Below are positions 41,200 through 50,570 of a stretch of DNA of 64,000 nucleotides, in pieces. Source of the DNA: Methanofollis aquaemaris (GTDB lineage Archaea > Halobacteriota > Methanomicrobia > Methanomicrobiales > Methanofollaceae); contig NZ_CP036172.1 of NCBI RefSeq assembly GCF_017357525.1, positions 124,001 through 188,000 on the forward strand, given 5' to 3'. Each line of letters starts with the position of its first letter. The stretch's first letter is position 1. The notes under the pieces are model-generated. The model did not search any database and was not told the origin of the DNA. It saw only the letters and a list, made by a program, of their open reading frames with translations. The translations under genes were made by a program, and so were the position numbers.

Positions 41200-42165
41200 T
41201 TATCGCTCTTTTACCATTGCACGGATTCTCTCATACCCCTGTATGTGGAACGGACAGACCCGTATGCACACCCCGCAGCCATGGCGGTCCTCGAAGTACG
41301 GGTGGCATTTCTTTGCATCGAGAAAGGGGCGACGGATCTCTGAACCGGGATCGGTTCCCCGATCGATCGCATCCCCCGGACAATTTCTGGCGCACTCTCC
41401 ACAGGTCTTGCAGAAGTCACGGATCCATGCGTGAGGGTTCTCGGAACTGACCGGCAGGTTCGTGATGCTCGTATAGATTGCCGCAATCCTCTGGCACGGG
41501 CCGTTCGCCGGGGATATCAGAAGCCCGTGCCTGCCGCGAACTCCGATCTTCGCTTTCTCCGCGAGGTTCGGGAACGACACTTTCCCTCCCAGTGCCGGAT
41601 CTGCCTGGGCCCCGAAACCGTTTGTCCGTAAAAAACCAGCGACCTGATTGACGATCTCCCCGAGCATTGCATAGGAAGCAAAAGAGGTGTCCGAACTATC
41701 GAGACTCGGGGCGGTATCGATCTTCTCTCTGTCCATCGGTGCGGTGATCACGATGGCGTTGGTGTAGAGGATCCCTTTCTGTTGAAAGATCTCATCTTCG
41801 GAAACCGTCGCATAGCCGATCTCTGAGACGCCCATGGTGGTCAGGGTGAGTTCAAGGTCTTGAAGAAAATCGTCGCTGGCAATCGTTTCGGGGTTTTCAG
41901 GATTTTTTTCCAGTGAAATGATGCTCCGCTTCTGCGCCCTTTTGATCCGTCTGATGTGGGGCAGTATTCGTATCAAGAACAGAACTTTCTCTTTAAAACT
42001 CAAAGGAGCAGACATCGGTCTGTCCGGATCTCGAAACTCATCTCTTTGCGGGGAACCAGGGGCGGCGAGGATCACGCCTTCATATTCCAGGATTTTGCTC
42101 TCGCCGTCTTCGAGTTCGGTAAGAAAATCCTGTATCTTTCCCCCTCTCCTCCTCTTTTTCATCAT
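41200..42165 (-). CDS. 4Fe-4S protein related to reductive dehalogenase/QueG
   Basis: A 321-residue protein. Two ferredoxin clusters lie near the end: CKTCGECARNCPGDAI and HGCGVCIRVCPF. Upstream, LAEKAKIGVRGRHGLLISP is the corrinoid-binding-fold pattern (GxxGRxGLLI) of reductive dehalogenase and epoxyqueuosine reductase families. It lacks a Tat signal, so it is cytoplasmic. GGAGG lies before ATGATG at 42165. Confidence 0.75.
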   Translation of the reverse strand: MMKKRRRGGKIQDFLTELEDGESKILEYEGVILAAPGSPQRDEFRDPDRPMSAPLSFKEKVLFLIRILPHIRRIKRAQKRSIISLEKNPENPETIASDDFLQDLELTLTTMGVSEIGYATVSEDEIFQQKGILYTNAIVITAPMDREKIDTAPSLDSSDTSFASYAMLGEIVNQVAGFLRTNGFGAQADPALGGKVSFPNLAEKAKIGVRGRHGLLISPANGPCQRIAAIYTSITNLPVSSENPHAWIRDFCKTCGECARNCPGDAIDRGTDPGSEIRRPFLDAKKCHPYFEDRHGCGVCIRVCPFHIQGYERIRAMVKER

Positions 42166-42569
42166 TGTTCCTCCGGATCTCACCTGAATGTTTAGGGATG
42201 AAATACTGTTCGGTTCTGCCTGGAGTGATCCAGGAATACTCATTCTGTCTGGACCTGACCGGGATGCTTCTCTTCGCCGGATCAGACCGCAGTTCATCGT
42301 CAAGGCCATTCGCTATCCTGGTACTCCCCTCCATGTCAGCGATTACCTCGACACCGAGGACTTCAACGGGCCGCTGCCTGAAATTTTTGAAGGTGTCATG
42401 GCCTTCATCTGCGCACCGTACGCAAGGTGCAGGCCGGCGAGGATTCAATATGTCGGGTCAGCCTGGGTCGGTCACGGGGAGAGGACTGAACGGTCCCCAT
42501 CAGAACTGTCAGAGACTCGTGAAAAAAGTAAAGACCAACTTAAATAATCCTTCCGCAATAGTTCTCATC
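42166..42569. other. Intergenic region with no settled gene
   Basis: Overlapping frames on both strands (42188-42547 plus, 42080-42448 minus) both have GC-rich third positions but no recognisable family. CTTAAATAATCC at about 42538-42549 is a good TATA box for the next gene. Confidence 0.35.
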
Positions 42570-43058
42570 ATGACACCTCAGAACCACGAAAAAACCCCCG
42601 ACCCCCCCATCTGCCTCCCCGCCTACCGGGTTCCTGGAAAAAAAACCGTGGTGGCAGTCTGGTGCCCGCACTGCGGCCTCCTCCACCATCACGGCGAGGG
42701 GCCGGGCCGCCTCTTCTTCCACCGGGTGGCACATTGCGTTCACGCCGCAGACGGGGAGGACGCCTCCCCCTACCGGGCGTCCGGCTACTTTGTCATCCCG
42801 ACCGGGCGTCCGCTGCCCCGAGGGGCACACGCCGCAGTGGAACTCCTCCGGGAAGAGCACCCGGGAACGCCCCGCCCGCTCCCCGGAGCGTGGGCACGGC
42901 CGCTCTCCTATACCGAGGCAGTCGGTCGTATCGGCGACTGGTATCTGCAGGCCGGATATTCTGACGAGGAGATCACCGGTGCGCTTGCGGAATTTGCGTG
43001 GATGTACGAGCGCACCGCAGGGAGGTACCGGGCGCGGAGCGAGAGGTCGCTCCTCTGA
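42570..43058 (+). CDS. Hypothetical protein with zinc-finger-like Cys/His cluster
   Basis: A 162-residue protein starting MTPQNHEKTPDPPICLPAYR. WCPHCGLLHHHGEGPGRLFF and HRVAHC form a compact Cys/His group likely to bind zinc. The end (GAWARPLSYTEAVGRIGDWY) is helical. No family recognised. A TATA box 21-32 bases upstream supports a leaderless transcript. Confidence 0.55.
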   Translation: MTPQNHEKTPDPPICLPAYRVPGKKTVVAVWCPHCGLLHHHGEGPGRLFFHRVAHCVHAADGEDASPYRASGYFVIPTGRPLPRGAHAAVELLREEHPGTPRPLPGAWARPLSYTEAVGRIGDWYLQAGYSDEEITGALAEFAWMYERTAGRYRARSERSLL

Positions 43059-43603
43059 ACTCGCCCATTTTCCGGTATTGTCTGATACAGCCAGGATGCC
43101 GTCCATTCATGGGAGACCTGCGGCAGATCGCCCTGCCCCGCCAGCCCTCATCCCGGAGGGTCACCCTCGCCAGGACGAAACTACGGCCATATTGCCCTTC
43201 GATCGGGGGTCGGACCCCCGGATCCGGGGGCAGATCGGGCGTGTTCAGAGACCGCGGCGGAATGAAGGTTCTTCATGAAATGACGGGCAATCCATGGATT
43301 CTCCTGGCCCTCTCGCCCCCCGGATGAGCGCAGGTTATATGTCACGTCCATGATCTCCGGAAACGCCCGGACACGGGCCAGGAAAGTGGCCGGAAATCGC
43401 CGCAATTTTGTCGGCTCCGATCATCGAATGAGAGCATCATATTCATCCCCGACCCGTCGACTGCGCCTGCTGAAGATACGGAGATCTCGATGCGAAATAT
43501 AACTCATCAATCCACGTCTGAATTGAAATTCCGGATATCAAACGGCAAATTATAGGAAATCAAAAAAGCAATCTTTATAAAATCAGAATTCATTTCATAT
43601 ATT
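43059..43603. other. Intergenic, with GC hairpin
   Basis: No gene supported. GACCCCCGGATCCGGGGGC around 43211-43229 is a palindromic hairpin. CTTTATAAAATC near 43571-43582 is a TATA box for the gene at 43604. Confidence 0.4.
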
Positions 43604-44245
43604 ATGGCCCTCCTGGACATGCTGGTGAACCGAAATCAGAAAACAAAATCCGGTCCTGCCGAATCTTCAGAAAAAGAATGCTATATCTGCAGGCGTTCTG
43701 AAGGTGAGATCCTCGAACTGACCTCTGCAATGACCAAAGAGGTCGATCTCAAGATCCAACTCCTTCACAATAAGATCGGATCGAAAAAGGCTGAGGTCAC
43801 AGAATATTATCAGTCAATCGTCGATCAACTCGCCGGGAACCAGTATCTCGACTTTAAGATCGAAACCATAAAAACCGACATTCCGCAGTTCGGCAAAAAG
43901 ATCCCGAACGTGAATGAGATTGTCCAGAAAAGCCAGAATGACTCCGAGACCATTTTGACAGTCTTGAATCGGTTGAAAGTTTCCATAGACCAGATCTCCA
44001 CCGACCCGGCGTACGATATCAGCCAGGACCATCCTGAGATCCAGAAGGCCTATGATGAGATCCGGTCTCTCGAAGAGGAAAAACAGTTGATCGCCGACAC
44101 CCTGCAACTCAGGAGCAGAGCGGTGCATCCCGGCAATGCCGGGACAGACCAGATCAAGATCCATCTCTGCGGGATCTGCTCGGGGCTCTTTGAGGAGGCG
44201 AGCAGGGGATCGTACGCGGTCTCCGATGATTCTCCTGAAGAATGA
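43604..44245 (+). CDS. Coiled-coil protein with two CxxC pairs
   Basis: A 213-residue protein. CYICRRSEG near residue 26 and CGICSGLF near residue 190 are two CxxC knuckles that could share one zinc. Between them are long amphipathic helices (TKEVDLKIQLLHNKIGSKKA, and EEEKQLIADTLQLRSR). No family recognised. TATA at about 43571-43582. Confidence 0.6.
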   Translation: MALLDMLVNRNQKTKSGPAESSEKECYICRRSEGEILELTSAMTKEVDLKIQLLHNKIGSKKAEVTEYYQSIVDQLAGNQYLDFKIETIKTDIPQFGKKIPNVNEIVQKSQNDSETILTVLNRLKVSIDQISTDPAYDISQDHPEIQKAYDEIRSLEEEKQLIADTLQLRSRAVHPGNAGTDQIKIHLCGICSGLFEEASRGSYAVSDDSPEE

Positions 44246-44376
44246 TCCGGATGGGGTGTCGACACCCCCTCCTCTCAATCATTTTGTTCTACCGATGAAG
44301 CCCTCAGTCTCCCGCACCGTTCGGACTGTCATCCCACGCTGCGGATTTATATAGCCGCGGCCCCAGACCAACACCC

Positions 44377-45054
44377 ATGGACGAGGTGAAGGCGGCGTTC
44401 GATGCCGGGGCGTCGGAGTACGACACCCACCGAAAATGGATCATCCCCGAGTTCGAGACGTTCTACGGCGCCGCCGTCTGGGCGGCGGCGTGGCAGGGGG
44501 AGGCGCCGTCTATCCTGGATGTCGGTGCCGGCACCGGTCTTCTCTCTGCACTGCTCCTCCAGAGATACCCCGCAGCCTCCGTCACCCTCATCGACAACTC
44601 AGAGAGAATGCTGGAGGTGGCGAGACAGCGTTTTGCCGGAAGGGAGGGAGTGCATTATCTGGTCGGGGATTACCGGCAGGAGCGTCTTTCCCACCGGTAC
44701 GACCTGATCGCATCGGCCCTCTCCATCCATCACCTCAAACGTGAGGAGAAATATGCCCTGTACCAGAGGATCTTCGAGGCTCTGAAACCTGGCGGCGTCT
44801 TCGTGAACGCGGAGCAGGTGAAAGGCGAGAGCGCCTGGCAGCAGGAGCGAAACTTTGCCTACTGGGACGCCTTCGTGAACGAAGGCCCCCTGCCCCCGGA
44901 GACGAAGGTCGAGATATTGGAACGGCGGGACCGGCTGGATAAGATGGAGAAACTCTCGGTCCAGATGCAGTGGCTGACCGAGATCGGGTTTGTCGACGTG
45001 GACGTCGTCTACAAGAACAGGCCTTTTGCAGTATTTTCAGGGAGGAGAGCGTGA
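44377..45054 (+). CDS. Class I SAM-dependent methyltransferase
   Basis: A 225-residue methyltransferase. Motif I is ILDVGAGTGLLSALL (about 45-59), then VTLIDNSERML, LVGDYRQE and IASALSIHHL; the core matches the UbiE/Tam-like small-molecule group. Substrate unknown. GATTTATATAG at 44344-44354 gives a TATA box about 27 bases upstream. Confidence 0.87.
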   Translation: MDEVKAAFDAGASEYDTHRKWIIPEFETFYGAAVWAAAWQGEAPSILDVGAGTGLLSALLLQRYPAASVTLIDNSERMLEVARQRFAGREGVHYLVGDYRQERLSHRYDLIASALSIHHLKREEKYALYQRIFEALKPGGVFVNAEQVKGESAWQQERNFAYWDAFVNEGPLPPETKVEILERRDRLDKMEKLSVQMQWLTEIGFVDVDVVYKNRPFAVFSGRRA

Positions 45055-45067
45055 CCGAAAGCCCCAT

Positions 45068-46219
45068 TCAATTCATATCGAGAAAGAGCGAGGCATAACT
45101 CTCCGCGACCTCTGCCGTCACCATGGGCTTCTCTTCATTCAGCCACTCATAGAACCCTGCCATCGAGCGTGCGGGCGTCCGTGTACTCTGAAATACCAGG
45201 TCTCCCGAATGGGCCTGCACGATCTTCAAATATTCTTCTTTCCCCCTCACCTTCAGATAGATGACCGGGGTGTAGGCAGGGATGTCGAAGGCGATCACCA
45301 CCCTCGGGAACTCCCGGTTCACGTCGTCTGCACCGAATACCGCGTCCTTGATTCTGACCGCCCGGTCATGGAGCATCGCCTCGACGCCGGCCTCGTCCAG
45401 GGTGCCGAGCATGATCTTCTTTGAGAGCGGGTTGATGACCGACGAGACCGCTTCCATCCCGTCGTCTCCGGAGGAGAGCATGGCCCTGACGACCCGCTCC
45501 CGGTTCCGGTCGTGGACTGCCCGGTAGTCGAAGGCATCGCCCGAACCGATCCTGGCGAGGTCGAGGAACTTCGGATGGGGGTCCGATTTTGTTGGTCTTT
45601 TTCGTATCGACCCCTCATAGATCAGGTCTCTGATCTCCTCTACAGGATTGGTGATCAGGACGAGGTTGTCGGGCTCGGATATGATCTGTTGAATACTGCT
45701 GTACCCCGAGACGTCCGCCGACGAGACCAGGACAAAGGGCACCGTCTCCTGCCCGAGCATCGAACCCAGCAACCGTTTTTTGTAACAGATCTCGTCGTGA
45801 AACTCTTTCAGGCCCATCGCCGAGGTGATCACCTCGAAGAAGCCCAGGTTCCCGTGGTGGTCCACAAAAAAGAGGTCCATCTCGGCGATCGTCTGGCCGT
45901 TCCCCCGAACGGTCAGGTTCCCTTTTTCTGAATAATAAAATCCGTTCTGACCGGGATGCGGCCTGATATGGGGGCCGGGTGCGTCGGCACCCTTTCTGAC
46001 GACGGACCGGACGGTGTCGGTCCGGAGAGAGAGTTCAAGCAGAATCTCATACACAAGGCATTCATACCACCGCCCCTCAGAGGTGCGCTGGAGCACATAG
46101 TCCTCAGAGAAGAGATCCCATTTCTCAGGATTCCGGAGGTGGCGGAGGGCCCGCTGTGCAATGGCTTCATCATAAAAATCGCGGGGAAAATTGTCTTCGA
46201 GCCAATCCAGAAATTCCAT
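45068..46219 (-). CDS. Conserved hypothetical, possibly nuclease-like
   Basis: A 383-residue protein. Near residue 105-135 TIAEMDLFFVDHHGNLGFFE and VITSA resemble the D-x(n)-E-x-K strand pair of PD-(D/E)xK nucleases, but the lysine position is isoleucine, so it may be inactive. The rest is alpha/beta with no known motif. The upstream ATG at 46249 sits on the TATA-like ACTATAAT, so the ATG at 46219 is more likely. Confidence 0.55.
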   Translation of the reverse strand: MEFLDWLEDNFPRDFYDEAIAQRALRHLRNPEKWDLFSEDYVLQRTSEGRWYECLVYEILLELSLRTDTVRSVVRKGADAPGPHIRPHPGQNGFYYSEKGNLTVRGNGQTIAEMDLFFVDHHGNLGFFEVITSAMGLKEFHDEICYKKRLLGSMLGQETVPFVLVSSADVSGYSSIQQIISEPDNLVLITNPVEEIRDLIYEGSIRKRPTKSDPHPKFLDLARIGSGDAFDYRAVHDRNRERVVRAMLSSGDDGMEAVSSVINPLSKKIMLGTLDEAGVEAMLHDRAVRIKDAVFGADDVNREFPRVVIAFDIPAYTPVIYLKVRGKEEYLKIVQAHSGDLVFQSTRTPARSMAGFYEWLNEEKPMVTAEVAESYASLFLDMN

Positions 46220-46361
46220 AATCTGATTAGAGGGTAATGGTATTGGCATATTATAGTTTCTGTCTTCTCAACCACTTTTCCGGCACCCATGCTCTCCGGT
46301 CCCGGACGTCTCCGGCCATCCGGGCCACCACCATTTTCTCGTGCCGGGTCCATCGTGTCGT

Positions 46362-47024
46362 ATGGGTGTCGCAGCCGAAGCAGTCAAAATGGCACGGGAA
46401 CTCGGCGCCACGGTGGCGGGTTTTGTCCCGGCAAAAAGTCTGAAGAACTCTCCCTCCGCACGAAGTGCCGGCCCGCCGGGATTTCGCGCCGGGACCGGCT
46501 CGATCATGGTGCTGGGCCTCTACCACGACCCGGAGCATCCGGAGATGGACTGGTGGGAGGAGGGAGCGAGCACTCCCGGCGACCGGATGCTGCAGCAGAT
46601 CGCCGAAGCACTCCGTAAGTGGCTGAAAGAGGTGCACAGGATCGATGCCCGCGTCCTCCCCTACCAGGTGCATGACGGCGGGATCTACCTGAAGGACGCC
46701 GCGGTGATGGCGGGCCTGGGCTTCATCGGCAGGAACAATCTCGTGATCGTTCCCGGTTCCGGGGCGAGCATCAGGTTCAGGGCGCTCTGGGTCGACCTGG
46801 AGGTGCCAAAACCCCGTGCCGGGCGTCGCCCCGCCTTCTGCGAGGAGTGCCCGGCCCCCTGCCAGACGAAGTGTCCCATGCACGCCTTCGTTGACGGGCG
46901 GTATCACCGGGCCGAGTGCCTGAAACGGATCGACGTGAACAAAAAAACCGCAACCGGGGAGCGCCGGCCGCTCGACCACTGCCGGGTCTGCGAACTGGTC
47001 TGTCCGTCGGGGCGGGATGGGTGA
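46362..47024 (+). CDS. QueG-like 4Fe-4S protein
   Basis: A 220-residue protein. AVMAGLGFIGRNNLVIVPGS is the cobamide-binding-fold pattern of epoxyqueuosine reductase; CEECPAPCQTKCP and CRVCELVCPSG are two ferredoxin-like clusters, the first one irregular. It is much shorter than QueG (about 350 residues), so it is not likely a true QueG. Start chosen at the ATG of MGVAAEAVKMAREL; GTG at 46341 is possible. Confidence 0.7.
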   Translation: MGVAAEAVKMARELGATVAGFVPAKSLKNSPSARSAGPPGFRAGTGSIMVLGLYHDPEHPEMDWWEEGASTPGDRMLQQIAEALRKWLKEVHRIDARVLPYQVHDGGIYLKDAAVMAGLGFIGRNNLVIVPGSGASIRFRALWVDLEVPKPRAGRRPAFCEECPAPCQTKCPMHAFVDGRYHRAECLKRIDVNKKTATGERRPLDHCRVCELVCPSGRDG

Positions 47025-47092
47025 ACGGCGTTTCTTCGCCGTCGAAAATCCCAACCTATATCCTGCCGTGCGGAGCATCCATTCCTGAACCC

Positions 47093-50000
47093 ATGCACAC
47101 CCATACACTCTCCGGCCTGAACCCCCGCCAGCAGGAGGCGGTCACGGGCCCTGGCAAACAACTCGTCCTCGCGGGCCCCGGTTCAGGGAAGACCCGCGTC
47201 ATCACCGAGAAGATCCTCCACCTGATCAGAGACGCCCATGCCCGCCCCGAGGAAGTCCTCGCCCTCACCTTCTCCGAGAAGGCGGCCCGTGAGATGCAGG
47301 CGCGGATCGACCGGGCCGGCGACCTCACCGCGGGCTGCACGGTCCAGACCTTCCACTCCTTCTGCTTTGCCCTCCTCAAAGACCACCCCCTCGAGAGCGG
47401 GCTCAACCTCAGGAACGGCCTGATCAGCAGGACGAACCAGATCGTCTGGGGACAGCGCGCCATCGACGCCTTCGGCTTCGAGGCGATCGAGGTCGGGAAC
47501 AACGCCGCGGGTGTCATCGAGTCGGTGATGGACGGGATCAGCAGTCTCAGAAACGAACTGATCGCCCCGGCCGACCTGGAAGCCTATCTCGGGACGCGGC
47601 CAGACGACGACCTGGAGGCCTGCCGGCTCGGCGACCTCCTCTCGGTCTACCGCGCCTACGAAGCCTACAAACGGGACGAGCGGCTCATCGACTTCGACGA
47701 TATGATCCACGAGGCCGTCGCCCTCCTGGAGAGACACCCGGCCGTGCGGGACCGTCTCAGGGAGCAGTATCCCTACATCCTGGTCGACGAGTTCCAGGAC
47801 ACCAACTATGCCCAGCTCGCCCTGGTCAAGTCCCTCTGCAACGGCCATCTCTGCGTCGTCGGCGACGACGACCAGACGATCTACCGGTTCAGGGGCGCAT
47901 ACTTCGGCAATGTAATGGACTTCACCGAGACCTACCCGGATCGCTCGCTCACCGTGCTGAACCAGAACTACCGCAACTCCGCCACCATCCTCGCCCTCGC
48001 CGGAGAACTCATCGACCACACCCCCGACCGCCCTGCAAAGCACCTCCAGACCGAGAACCCGGCGGGCGAACCGGTCGTCGTCGCCGAGTGCGAGACCGAG
48101 GCGGCCGAGGCGGTCTATGTGGCCGACGAGATCCGGCGTCTCTTTGAAACGGCATTCACCCCCCGGCAGGAAGGGACGCCGCGCCGGTACCGCTGCAGCG
48201 ACATCGCCGTCCTCTGCCGCCAACGCGCCCAGGGGCAGAAGGTCTACCGGCAGCTCGTGAACGACGGCATTCCTGCCGAGTTCGTGGGCGAGATGGAGGC
48301 CTTCAGGTTCCCGGCGGCCAGGGATCTCATCGCCGCCCTGCGAGTGGTCGACGACCCCCTGAACGCCGGCATCCCGATCAACCGTCTCCTGCGCCGGGCC
48401 GGGGTCTCCGAGCTGACGGTCCAGCAGATCAACCGGGAGGCGCGGGGGAGTGCCGATCCCGAGGCCGACACCGACGGCGTCTACGAGGTGCTGCTCAGGC
48501 ACACCGACGACCCGACGGTGCGTGAGGTCGCCGGCCGCCTGGCACGTCTCATCGAGGTGAAGGCCACGCTCTCGGTCCCCGACCTCGTCTACACCCTGAT
48601 GATGGAGAGCGGGGGGTTGTACTATGCCGCCATCAGGGACGGCGCCGCCAGGGAGCGGCGGGTGCTGGACTGGCTCTACCGTCTCGCCACCGAGTACGCC
48701 GACCTGACGCGGGAGCCGACCATCGCCGACTTCCTCGTCTACCTCGACCAGGTGGGAGAGATCTCGGTGGAGATGGACGAGGCGCCGGCGGAGGACGCCG
48801 TCAGGATCATGACGATCCACCAGAGCAAGGGGACCGAGTTCCCGGTCGTCTTCCTCCTCGACCTCTCTGAAGGCCGGTTCCCGGTGCGGCACCGGGCAAA
48901 GGCGTTCACCGTGCCCCGCGACCTCGCACGGAGCATGGTCCCCGAGGAGGACGAGCGTGAACTCTCCCTGCAGGAGGAGCGGCGGCTCTGCTATGTGGCG
49001 ATGACCCGTGCCGAGGAGCGGCTGTACCTGACGCGGGCGGTGATGTACGGCCAGAGGAAGACCGCGGCAAAGCCCTCCCTCTTCCTGACTGAACTCGACT
49101 ACCGGGAGAACCCGCTCGTCAGGCTCGTCACCGTCCCGGCCCCGCAGACGGTGGCCGACGGGGTGGTCGTCGGCGACCTCGAACAGGCGCGGCAGCGGCT
49201 GCAGCAGGAGGCGATCCGGGCCGTCGCCGAGATGCGGCTCTCGACGGCGGTGCAGCGTCTCGCCGACCTGGAGAAGTGCCGGCTGCTCGCCGCGGGCGCA
49301 GACCCGGGATCGTTCGATCCGGCCGCCTTCTTCTCGGTCCCTGCGGCGCCCTTCGACCTCGGGGTGACGGCGAGGACGCGGCCCGAGCCCGGGCTGACCG
49401 ACGATATCAGGCTCTCGGCCTCGGCCCTCACCACCTTTGAGGACTGCCCCCTGAGGTTCAAGTTCGGGACGGTGCTCCGGGTGCCGACGAGGCCGAAGAC
49501 CTTCTTCTCCCTCGGGACGTCGCTTCACGCCGTCTGCGAGCAGATGGGACGCCGGAAGATGGCCGGGGAAACGGTCACGCTCGACGCCGCCCTCGCCGTC
49601 CTCGACGCCGTCTGGTCCTCGGCCGGGTACCCCTCGAAGACGAAGGAGGAAGAGGACCTGGCACGGGCCAGGGAGATGGTCGCGACCTACGTGGCATGGG
49701 AGGCGGCAAACCCCAACGAGGTGGTGGACGTCGAGCGGTGGTTCGAGTTCTTCATCGACGGCGTCCGTTTCGTCGGCTCCATCGACCGCCTGGAGCGGAC
49801 GCCCGAAGGGCGGTATGTGGTGGTCGACTACAAGTCCGGCGGCACGGGCTCGATCACGAAGAAGCGTCTCCCGGAGAATATCCAGCTCAACCTCTACTCT
49901 CTCGCCGTCAGGGAGATCTTCGGCGACCTTCCCGAGCGGGCGACCTTCTTCTTTGTGCGGGAGAAGAAGGAGTGGAGTTATCTCCCGACCGAAGAGACGG

Positions 50001-50140
50001 TGGGGACGTTCAGGGCGCGGGTGTCGGTGAATATCGGGCAGATCCGTGCGGGGGCGTTCCCGGCGGTGACGGGGTACGGGTGTACCTCCTGTGACTATCG
50101 GATGCTCTGCGAGGGGACGGAGGGGGAGCGGGAGTGGTAA
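47093..50140 (+). CDS. UvrD/AddA-like helicase fused to an Fe-S PD-(D/E)xK nuclease
   Basis: A 1015-residue superfamily 1A helicase. Motifs in order: LAGPGSGKTRV, ALTFSEKAAREM, VDEFQDTN, GDDDQTIYRFRGA, LNQNYRNS, TIHQSKGTEFPVVFLL, and VAMTRAEERLYL. The C-terminal 250 residues are a RecB/AddB-type nuclease: FEDCPLRFKFG supplies one cysteine, VVDYKSGG the active-site strand, and GCTSCDYRMLC the remaining three for a 4Fe-4S cluster. It probably resects double-strand breaks as a single-chain AddAB analogue. No partner gene is adjacent. Confidence 0.9.
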   Translation: MHTHTLSGLNPRQQEAVTGPGKQLVLAGPGSGKTRVITEKILHLIRDAHARPEEVLALTFSEKAAREMQARIDRAGDLTAGCTVQTFHSFCFALLKDHPLESGLNLRNGLISRTNQIVWGQRAIDAFGFEAIEVGNNAAGVIESVMDGISSLRNELIAPADLEAYLGTRPDDDLEACRLGDLLSVYRAYEAYKRDERLIDFDDMIHEAVALLERHPAVRDRLREQYPYILVDEFQDTNYAQLALVKSLCNGHLCVVGDDDQTIYRFRGAYFGNVMDFTETYPDRSLTVLNQNYRNSATILALAGELIDHTPDRPAKHLQTENPAGEPVVVAECETEAAEAVYVADEIRRLFETAFTPRQEGTPRRYRCSDIAVLCRQRAQGQKVYRQLVNDGIPAEFVGEMEAFRFPAARDLIAALRVVDDPLNAGIPINRLLRRAGVSELTVQQINREARGSADPEADTDGVYEVLLRHTDDPTVREVAGRLARLIEVKATLSVPDLVYTLMMESGGLYYAAIRDGAARERRVLDWLYRLATEYADLTREPTIADFLVYLDQVGEISVEMDEAPAEDAVRIMTIHQSKGTEFPVVFLLDLSEGRFPVRHRAKAFTVPRDLARSMVPEEDERELSLQEERRLCYVAMTRAEERLYLTRAVMYGQRKTAAKPSLFLTELDYRENPLVRLVTVPAPQTVADGVVVGDLEQARQRLQQEAIRAVAEMRLSTAVQRLADLEKCRLLAAGADPGSFDPAAFFSVPAAPFDLGVTARTRPEPGLTDDIRLSASALTTFEDCPLRFKFGTVLRVPTRPKTFFSLGTSLHAVCEQMGRRKMAGETVTLDAALAVLDAVWSSAGYPSKTKEEEDLARAREMVATYVAWEAANPNEVVDVERWFEFFIDGVRFVGSIDRLERTPEGRYVVVDYKSGGTGSITKKRLPENIQLNLYSLAVREIFGDLPERATFFFVREKKEWSYLPTEETVGTFRARVSVNIGQIRAGAFPAVTGYGCTSCDYRMLCEGTEGEREW

Positions 50141-50234
50141 TGGGAATCAAGATGCGGGACTGGATCTGAGAGAGAATGAAACCCTTCAGGTTTCTTCCGG
50201 TCCGAGGGTGAAAATGTTCTCCTCTGGGCTTTGT

Positions 50235-50460
50235 AGAAATGCTCTGGATGGATATCTTTGCGGGGGGCTGGCCGCCCCCCGGTCCCCCCGCATTAGGATA
50301 GGGGCGAGGACGACAAACCCCTCTTCAGATGCATCAATGGCGCCTTCCCGACCCTTTCTTCATCCCAGGGGTCCGGGGGCAGAGCCCCCGGCGCAAGAAT
50401 GAGGGAAGGCGATGGATTCAAGGTCATAGGGGGTTGAGGGGATGAAAAGAGGAGGGTTTC
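50235..50460. repeat. GC-rich dispersed intergenic repeat, copy 4
   Basis: Starts GGGGGGCTGGCCGCCCCCC, a near-perfect hairpin, then AGGATAGGGGCGAGGACG as in copy 3 and GGCAGAGCCCCCGGCGC with GGGAAGGCGATG as in copy 2. It fills most of the gap behind the helicase gene. A second TATA-rich stretch (50545-50562) begins the next transcript. Confidence 0.5.
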
Positions 50461-50570
50461 TTCTACAGGGCCCTCCTCTGAATTTTCTTGAACGCTCTTT
50501 CCAACCTATGACTTCGATTATTTTCGTAGTTAACGACCGAAATATATGATATAATATTATATTTCCATTC

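Noticed and set aside
42080-42547. Competing frames upstream of the Fe-S protein, on both strands
   Set aside because: Neither has a recognised family, and the minus frame overlaps a well supported start with RBS at 42165.
47183-49528. 781-residue minus-strand frame
   Set aside because: Shadow of the helicase-nuclease gene, whose plus-strand motifs are complete; the minus translation is Val/Gly/Asp/Arg-rich without motifs.
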